64,000 nt of DNA from Citrobacter tructae (GTDB taxonomy: Bacteria > Pseudomonadota > Gammaproteobacteria > Enterobacterales > Enterobacteriaceae), in NCBI RefSeq assembly GCF_004684345.1, contig NZ_CP038469.1:1550001-1614000 (forward strand). Reading direction: 5' to 3'. Shown here one piece after another: positions 60,401 through 64,000 of the stretch. Each line of letters opens with the position of its first letter. Position 1 is the stretch's first letter. Made by a program: the position numbers and the translations under genes. The notes below the pieces were generated by a model that saw nothing but the letters and a program-made list of their open reading frames with translations, searched no databases and was not told the origin of the DNA.

Positions 60401-61412
60401 GGCTGTGCGTGAAAACAGCGATGATGCACGTGAATGGCAAACCGGCACTTTTGTTGCGCCGACGCTGATTGAGCTGGAAAGCTTCGATGAGCTGCAAAAA
60501 GAGGTGTTCGGCCCGGTACTGCACGTGGTGCGTTACACCCGTAGCAACCTTGGCAATCTGATTGAGCAGATCAATGCCTCCGGTTACGGCCTGACGCTGG
60601 GTGTACACACCCGTATTGATGAAACCATCGCCCAGGTTACCGGCTCGGCACACGTGGGCAACCTGTACGTCAACCGTAATATGGTTGGCGCAGTGGTCGG
60701 TGTGCAACCTTTCGGAGGTGAAGGTTTGTCAGGCACCGGTCCGAAAGCAGGCGGTCCGCTGTATCTGTACCGTCTGCTGGCTAATCGTCCGGAAAATGCA
60801 CTGGGCATCACCCTGGCTCGCCAGGATGCCGACTACCCGGTTGATGCGCAGATCAAGGCGGCGCTGATGCAGCCGCTGGAAGCGCTCACTGAATGGGCAA
60901 CCGATCGCCCAACATTGCATGCGCTGTGCCAACAGTTTGCTGAACTGGCACAGGCCGGAACCCAGCGTTTACTGCCTGGCCCTACCGGCGAGCGCAACAC
61001 CTGGACGCTGTTACCTCGTGAGCGCGTACTGTGTATTGCCGATAACGAGCAGGACGCGCTAGTTCAGGTCGCCGCCGTGGCCTCCGTGGGTAGCTCAATA
61101 CTTTGGCAGGACGATGCTTTCCATCGCGAGCTGGCAAAACGTCTGCCAGCTGCGCTTTCCGGGCGCATCCAGTTTGCCAAAGCGGACAACCTGACGGTAC
61201 AACCGTTCGATGCGGTTATCTTCCACGGTGATTCCGACCAACTGCGCGCGCTGTGTGAAGCGGTTGCGGCACGGGAAGGCGCAATTGTCTCGGTACAAGG
61301 GTTTGCCCGTGGAGAGAGCAACATTCTGCTGGAGCGTCTGTATATTGAGCGTTCTCTGAGCGTCAACACCGCCGCTGCTGGAGGAAACGCCAGCCTGATG
61401 ACAATCGGCTAA
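57450..61412 (+). CDS. putA: Bifunctional proline dehydrogenase / P5C dehydrogenase and repressor PutA
   Basis: PutA (1320 residues) oxidises proline to glutamate in two steps and represses put genes when proline is absent. The N-terminal ribbon-helix-helix (about 1-47, MGVKLDDATRERIKTAASRI) binds the GTTGCA operators. The FAD proline dehydrogenase domain (about 260-610) has RLVKGAYWDSEIKRAQMDG, and the aldehyde dehydrogenase domain (about 650-1120) has FTGSTEVATLL, ETGGMNAMIVDSSA and the catalytic Cys in DSAGQRCSALRVL. A C-terminal domain follows. A terminator ends the gene. Confidence 0.98.
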   Translation: MGTTTMGVKLDDATRERIKTAASRIDRTPHWLIKQAIFNYLERLENDDVLPELPALLAGAANEGDDAAAYQNETHQPFLEFAEQILPQSVSRAAITAAYRRAETDAVPMLMEQARLPQPIAEQAHKLAYQLADKLRNQKTASGRAGMVQGLLQEFSLSSQEGVALMCLAEALLRIPDKATRDALIRDKISNGNWQSHIGRSPSLFVNAATWGLLFTGKLVSTHNEASLSRSLNRIIGKSGEPLVRKGVDMAMRLMGEQFVTGETIAEALANARKLEEKGFRYSYDMLGEAALTAADAQAYMVSYQQAIHAIGKASNGRGIYEGPGISIKLSALHPRYSRAQYDRVMDELYPRLKSLTLLARQYDIGINIDAEEADRLEISLDLLEKLCFEPELAGWNGIGFVIQAYQKRCPYVIDYLIDLATRSRRRLMIRLVKGAYWDSEIKRAQMDGLEGYPVYTRKVYTDVSYLACAKKLLAVPNLIYPQFATHNAHTLAAIYQLAGQNYYPGQYEFQCLHGMGEPLYEQVTGKVADGKLNRPCRIYAPVGTHETLLAYLVRRLLENGANTSFVNRIADTTLPLDELVADPVEAVEKMAQQEGQAGLPHPKIALPRDLYGKGRENSAGLDLANEHRLASLSSALLNSALQKWHAKPILEHPVADGQMTSVINPAEPKDIVGYVREATPNEVEQALQSAVNNAPIWFATPPQERAAILHRAAILMEGQMQQLIGILVREAGKTFSNAIAEVREAVDFLHYYAGQVRDDFDNETHRPLGPVVCISPWNFPLAIFSGQIAAALAAGNSVLAKPAEQTPLIAAQGIAILLEAGVPPGVVQLLPGQGETVGAQLTSDERVRGVMFTGSTEVATLLQRNIATRLDAQGRPIPLIAETGGMNAMIVDSSALTEQVVVDVLASAFDSAGQRCSALRVLCLQDDIADHTLKMLRGAMAECRMGNPGRLTTDIGPVIDDEAKTNIERHIQAMRAKGRPVFQAVRENSDDAREWQTGTFVAPTLIELESFDELQKEVFGPVLHVVRYTRSNLGNLIEQINASGYGLTLGVHTRIDETIAQVTGSAHVGNLYVNRNMVGAVVGVQPFGGEGLSGTGPKAGGPLYLYRLLANRPENALGITLARQDADYPVDAQIKAALMQPLEALTEWATDRPTLHALCQQFAELAQAGTQRLLPGPTGERNTWTLLPRERVLCIADNEQDALVQVAAVASVGSSILWQDDAFHRELAKRLPAALSGRIQFAKADNLTVQPFDAVIFHGDSDQLRALCEAVAAREGAIVSVQGFARGESNILLERLYIERSLSVNTAAAGGNASLMTIG

Positions 61413-61428
61413 GGGTATGGTTAATTAA

Positions 61429-61452
61429 GGCTCCGGTAACGGGGCCTTTTTT
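61429..61452 (+). terminator. putA intrinsic terminator
   Basis: GGCTCCG (61429-61435), loop GTAA, CGGGGCC (61440-61446, one G-T pair) and a six-T run. Confidence 0.93.
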
Positions 61453-61470
61453 ATGAAGCCAGAGGGAAGC

Positions 61471-61866
61471 ATGAAACGAATTGTACTGACATGTGTGGCG
61501 CTGCTGCTCAGCAGCCAGGCGCTGGCGGATGACTGCGCCAATGCTAACACCCAAGATGAGATGAACAACTGCGCCGTCGGGCAGTTTAAAACGGCAGATA
61601 CAAAGCTCAATGATACATATCAAAATGCGCTTAAACGCGCGGCACCCACCCAGCGTGAATTACTGAAAAAGGCCCAGGTGGCGTGGATAACCCTACGGGA
61701 CGCGGACTGCGCATTAATCAGCTCAGGTACAGAAGGCGGCAGCGTGCAGCCGATGATCGCCAGCCAGTGTCTGGCCGATAAAACCAACGAGCGCGAAGCG
61801 TTTCTCGCTTCACTGTTGCAATGTGAAGAAGGCGATTTAAGCTGCCCGTTACCGCCTGCCGGTTAA
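61471..61866 (+). CDS. LprI-like periplasmic protein (DUF1311)
   Basis: A 131-residue secreted protein. The signal peptide is KRIVLTCVALLLSSQALA, cleaved before DDCANANTQDE. The mature part has the DUF1311/LprI pattern: paired Cys (DDCAN, MNNCAVGQ, DADCAL, ASQCLAD), the helix KKAQVAWITLRDADC and a Cys-containing tail (CEEGDLSCPLPP). Family members include lysozyme inhibitors such as mycobacterial LprI; no function is shown here. The ATG at 61471 follows GAGGGA. Its stop overlaps the rutR stop by two bases on the opposite strand. Salmonella has a similar gene between putA and rutR. Confidence 0.88.
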   Translation: MKRIVLTCVALLLSSQALADDCANANTQDEMNNCAVGQFKTADTKLNDTYQNALKRAAPTQRELLKKAQVAWITLRDADCALISSGTEGGSVQPMIASQCLADKTNEREAFLASLLQCEEGDLSCPLPPAG

Positions 61867-62501
61867 CGCACGCGGATCCCTTCGATAATCATCCGCTGCA
61901 CGTTCTCAACCGTTTGATTAAAAAAAACTTCATCGCGCAGCGTTGCGCCTGTCACCGCCTCCACCTGCACAGCGAAGTCGGCGTAGTGCTGAGTGGAGGC
62001 CCAAATCATAAAAATCAGATGATGCGGATCGACCGGCGCCAGTTTCCCGCTGCTGACCCAACCGGCAATCAGCGCGGATTTTTCATCAATCAGCGTTTTA
62101 AGATCGCCCGTCAGTTCAGCCATTAGTAGTGGCGCACCTGCAAGCATCTCCATGCAAAACAGCCTTGATGCCTGCGGGTAATCACGGGAGACTTCCAGTT
62201 TGAGACGGATATACTCTTTGATCGCCACCAGCGGCGCAAAGTCTTCACGAAAAGCCTTCAGCGGCGCCAGCCAGATGTCGAGGATCTGCCGTAAAACGGC
62301 AATATAAAGCACCTCTTTCGACGGGTAATAATAGAGCAGATTGGTTTTTGACACCCCCGCCTGCTCTGCTACCTGTTCGAGACGCGTTCCGTGGATCCCA
62401 TACTGGGAGAAGATATTTAACGCCGCGGTTAAAATGGCCTCGCGTTTAGCGCTGACCGCCTGCGAGCGTTTACCTGTTTTTTTCTCTGCGCGTTGAGCCA
62501 T
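61863..62501 (-). CDS. rutR: TetR-family pyrimidine-responsive regulator RutR
   Basis: RutR (212 residues) is a TetR-type repressor that senses uracil and thymine; in E. coli it controls rutA-G and carAB among others. The DNA-binding domain has ILTAALNIFSQYGIHGTRLE and AEQAGVSKTNLLYYYPSKEV. Ligand-pocket segments such as IWASTQHYADFA and TGATLRDEVFFNQTVEN are retained. The frame is open to 62690, but the ATG at 62501 gives the usual length. The rutA-G operon, its usual divergent partner, is absent: ymdF and wrbA follow instead. Confidence 0.94.
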   Translation of the reverse strand: MAQRAEKKTGKRSQAVSAKREAILTAALNIFSQYGIHGTRLEQVAEQAGVSKTNLLYYYPSKEVLYIAVLRQILDIWLAPLKAFREDFAPLVAIKEYIRLKLEVSRDYPQASRLFCMEMLAGAPLLMAELTGDLKTLIDEKSALIAGWVSSGKLAPVDPHHLIFMIWASTQHYADFAVQVEAVTGATLRDEVFFNQTVENVQRMIIEGIRVR

Positions 62502-62622
62502 GCGCCCTCTCCTTGTTTTGAGGGCGTCAGCATAACAAATCATACGGTGAATGGATAAGTTAAAGCGATTTCGGCGGAGCCTCTGGCACGACGGGAAATG
62601 GTTACCGTTAAACTTTGCAAAC

Positions 62623-62648
62623 AAAAAACCGCCGGAACAACCCGGCGG
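62623..62648 (-). terminator. ymdF intrinsic terminator
   Basis: CCGCCGG (62629-62635), loop AACAAC, CCGGCGG (62642-62648). On the minus strand a T-run follows (A-run 62623-62628). It lies about 70 bp after the ymdF stop and upstream of rutR. Confidence 0.88.
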
Positions 62649-62716
62649 CGGTGGCTTCGCAACGTCTGTTGCTGAACGGTCAGCCGTCACGATAAATCTA
62701 ACAGACAGCCTGGCAA

Positions 62717-62890
62717 TTACGCTTTATTGTTGCCGTGGCTATTTTTGCCCCCTTTTTTGCCTGCCTCTGAAGCGCGTTGCGGGTCATTCTTGAAATTGCC
62801 CCCGCTGTGCTGGCCACCTTTTCGACCTGCTTCTGATGCTCTTTCACGGTCTTCCGCAAAATTGCCGGAACCGCCTCGATGGTTTGCCAT
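62717..62890 (-). CDS. ymdF: KGG-repeat general stress protein YmdF
   Basis: A 57-codon gene starting MANHRGGSGNFAEDRERASE. It has two KGG stress motifs of the form F-x-x-D/N-x2-R-A-S-E-A-G-x-K-G-G: one ends AGRKGGQHSG and the other AGKKGGKNSHG. It is basic, Gly-rich and predicted disordered. It belongs to the con-10/YciG group, often under RpoS control; function is unknown (a related protein affects swarming). It lies next to wrbA, also a stationary-phase gene, as in E. coli. Confidence 0.93.
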   Translation of the reverse strand: MANHRGGSGNFAEDRERASEAGRKGGQHSGGNFKNDPQRASEAGKKGGKNSHGNNKA

Positions 62891-63275
62891 TACTGCCCTC
62901 CGTCATTGATTAGACATCATATTGCATAGGCACTGAGGAGTGATACCTCACGCAGGCTGTAGGCAATGCCCGATGTTCGCTGCGTGGGATTAAGCATAGT
63001 GAAGACTAGCCTGACAAGCGGTTAACGGTAATATCCTGCAACAGGTTTGCGGGTATTTAGTGAATAATCACAGCCAGAAATCAATAAGCCTTTCTTATGA
63101 CTGGCAAATCCCGTCTGCTTAAAAATGTATCAGTTTGCGACAAAAAAACATTGCGATTAAAGTTGTTATAAATCAAAGAAATGATGGTGAAATTTGCACT
63201 CCTGACCGTACGTCATATCTTTAAAGGTAGGTAGCGAATCGCTACGGACACGGTTAACTCGAGGAGTAGTGCAAA
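62891..63275. promoter_or_regulatory. Divergent ymdF/wrbA spacer
   Basis: A 385-bp spacer with no credible gene, AT-rich in its right part. It must hold promoters for both genes. A GAGGAG ribosome site (63260-63265) lies 10 bases before wrbA. I see no clear repeat or operator beyond this. Confidence 0.4.
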
Positions 63276-63872
63276 ATGGCAAAAGTTCTGGTGCTTTATT
63301 ATTCCATGTACGGACACATTGAAACCATGGCCCATGCAGTCGCAGAAGGTGCAAATAAAGTAGATGGTGCGGAAGTGATTATTAAGCGCGTACCGGAGAC
63401 CATGCAGCCTGAGATTTTCCTGAAGGCGGGCGGTAAAACACAAAATGCACCAGTCGCCACCCCGCAGGAACTGGCTGATTACGACGCCATTATTTTCGGC
63501 ACCCCCACCCGCTTTGGCAATATGTCAGGTCAGATGCGTACCTTCCTGGATCAAACCGGCGGTCTGTGGGCTTCTGGCGGTCTGTACGGCAAACTCGCCA
63601 GTGTATTCAGTTCAACGGGGACCGGCGGCGGTCAGGAACAAACCATTACCTCAACCTGGACGACGCTTGCTCACCACGGAATGGTCATCGTTCCTATTGG
63701 ATACGCCGCGCAAGAGTTATTTGACGTCTCACAAGTTCGCGGCGGGACGCCATACGGCGCAACCACCATTGCCGGGGCCGATGGCTCTCGCCAGCCAAGT
63801 CCGGAAGAGTTGTCTATCGCCCGCTATCAGGGTGAATATGTCGCTGGTCTGGCTGTAAAACTTAATGGCTAA
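63276..63872 (+). CDS. wrbA: NAD(P)H:quinone oxidoreductase WrbA
   Basis: WrbA (198 residues) is a tetrameric flavodoxin-like NAD(P)H:quinone oxidoreductase that reduces quinones by two electrons, protecting against redox cycling. The FMN phosphate loop is at the N-terminus (AKVLVLYYSMYGHIETMAHA), followed by FGTPTRFGNMSGQMRTFLDQ and the STGTGGGQEQT loop. Length is normal. It is followed 20 bp on by yccJ, its usual operon partner. Confidence 0.97.
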   Translation: MAKVLVLYYSMYGHIETMAHAVAEGANKVDGAEVIIKRVPETMQPEIFLKAGGKTQNAPVATPQELADYDAIIFGTPTRFGNMSGQMRTFLDQTGGLWASGGLYGKLASVFSSTGTGGGQEQTITSTWTTLAHHGMVIVPIGYAAQELFDVSQVRGGTPYGATTIAGADGSRQPSPEELSIARYQGEYVAGLAVKLNG

Positions 63873-63892
63873 TCGTCAACAGGAGGATTCGT

Positions 63893-64000
63893 ATGCCAAC
63901 TCAAGAAGCGAAAGCCCATCGCGTCGGTGAATGGGCACGTCTGCGCAATACATCGCCTGAAATCGCCGAGGCCATTTTTGAAGTCGCCCATTACGACGAG
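63893..64000 (+). CDS. yccJ: YccJ family protein (partial, cut by window end)
   Basis: The first 36 codons of a small gene after wrbA: MPTQEAKAHRVGEWARLRNT, then SPEIAEAIFEVAHYDE up to the window edge. This matches the start of YccJ, a cytoplasmic protein of about 75 residues with unknown function. An AGGAGG ribosome site lies just upstream, and the 20-bp gap to wrbA implies co-transcription. Confidence 0.92.
   Translation, partial: MPTQEAKAHRVGEWARLRNTSPEIAEAIFEVAHYDE

Noticed and set aside
1..64000. Prophage, insertion sequence, CRISPR array, toxin-antitoxin or other defence genes
   Set aside because: I looked on both strands and found no transposase, integrase, phage structural gene, direct-repeat array or toxin-antitoxin pair. 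The tRNA-Ser site has no adjacent integrase or duplicated tRNA end.

Overview
This window is chromosomal core DNA from a gamma-proteobacterium of the Enterobacteriaceae. Gene order and protein sequences match the region between plsX and wrbA/yccJ (about 23-25 min) of Escherichia coli and Salmonella. Several traits fit Citrobacter best: a curli cluster, an intact efeUOB operon, no rutA-G operon beside rutR, and no pgaABCD block beside phoH. The genus is an inference from gene content recalled from memory; no alignment was run. GC content, codon use and gene density look even, and no prophage, insertion sequence, CRISPR array or plasmid feature was found.

Layout. (1) 1-3.6 kb: plsX (cut by the window edge), rpmF, yceD, yceF and rluC. 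(2) 3.6-7.4 kb: rne with its long regulatory leader. (3) 7.7-19.2 kb: the flagellar flg region, with flgBCDEFGHIJ and flgKL on the minus strand and flgA and flgMN on the plus strand. A FlhD4C2 box sits between flgB and flgA, and sigma-28 promoters precede flgM and flgK. (4) 19.3-25.3 kb: murJ, mviM, yceH, rimJ, mdtH, yceB. (5) 25.4-34.5 kb: pyrC, dinI, bssS, solA, the small yceO, yceJ, yceI, trhO, lpxL, mdtG, msyB, yceK. (6) 34.5-42.5 kb: opgGH and opgC (periplasmic glucans), then ymdB-clsC and ymdA. (7) 42.6-47.1 kb: divergent curli operons csgBAC and csgDEFG. (8) 47.1-50.5 kb: ycdZ, ycdY, ycdX, ghrA, an ERIC repeat and tRNA-Ser(GGA). (9) 50.6-55.3 kb: phoH and the Fur-controlled ferrous iron/heme uptake operon efeUOB. 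(10) 55.5-61.9 kb: divergent putP/putA for proline use, then an LprI-like periplasmic protein. (11) 61.9-64 kb: rutR, ymdF, wrbA and the start of yccJ.

Much of the window concerns the cell surface and the choice between swimming and biofilm: flagellar hook/basal body, curli, osmoregulated glucans, lipid A acylation, BssS, YmdB and ClsC. I found no previously undescribed system. The most useful second looks are two coding-like fragments without start codons (after rne and inside the put control region), the orphan rutR, the compact tRNA-Ser/phoH junction, the small genes yceO and ymdF, and several well-resolved regulatory sites.
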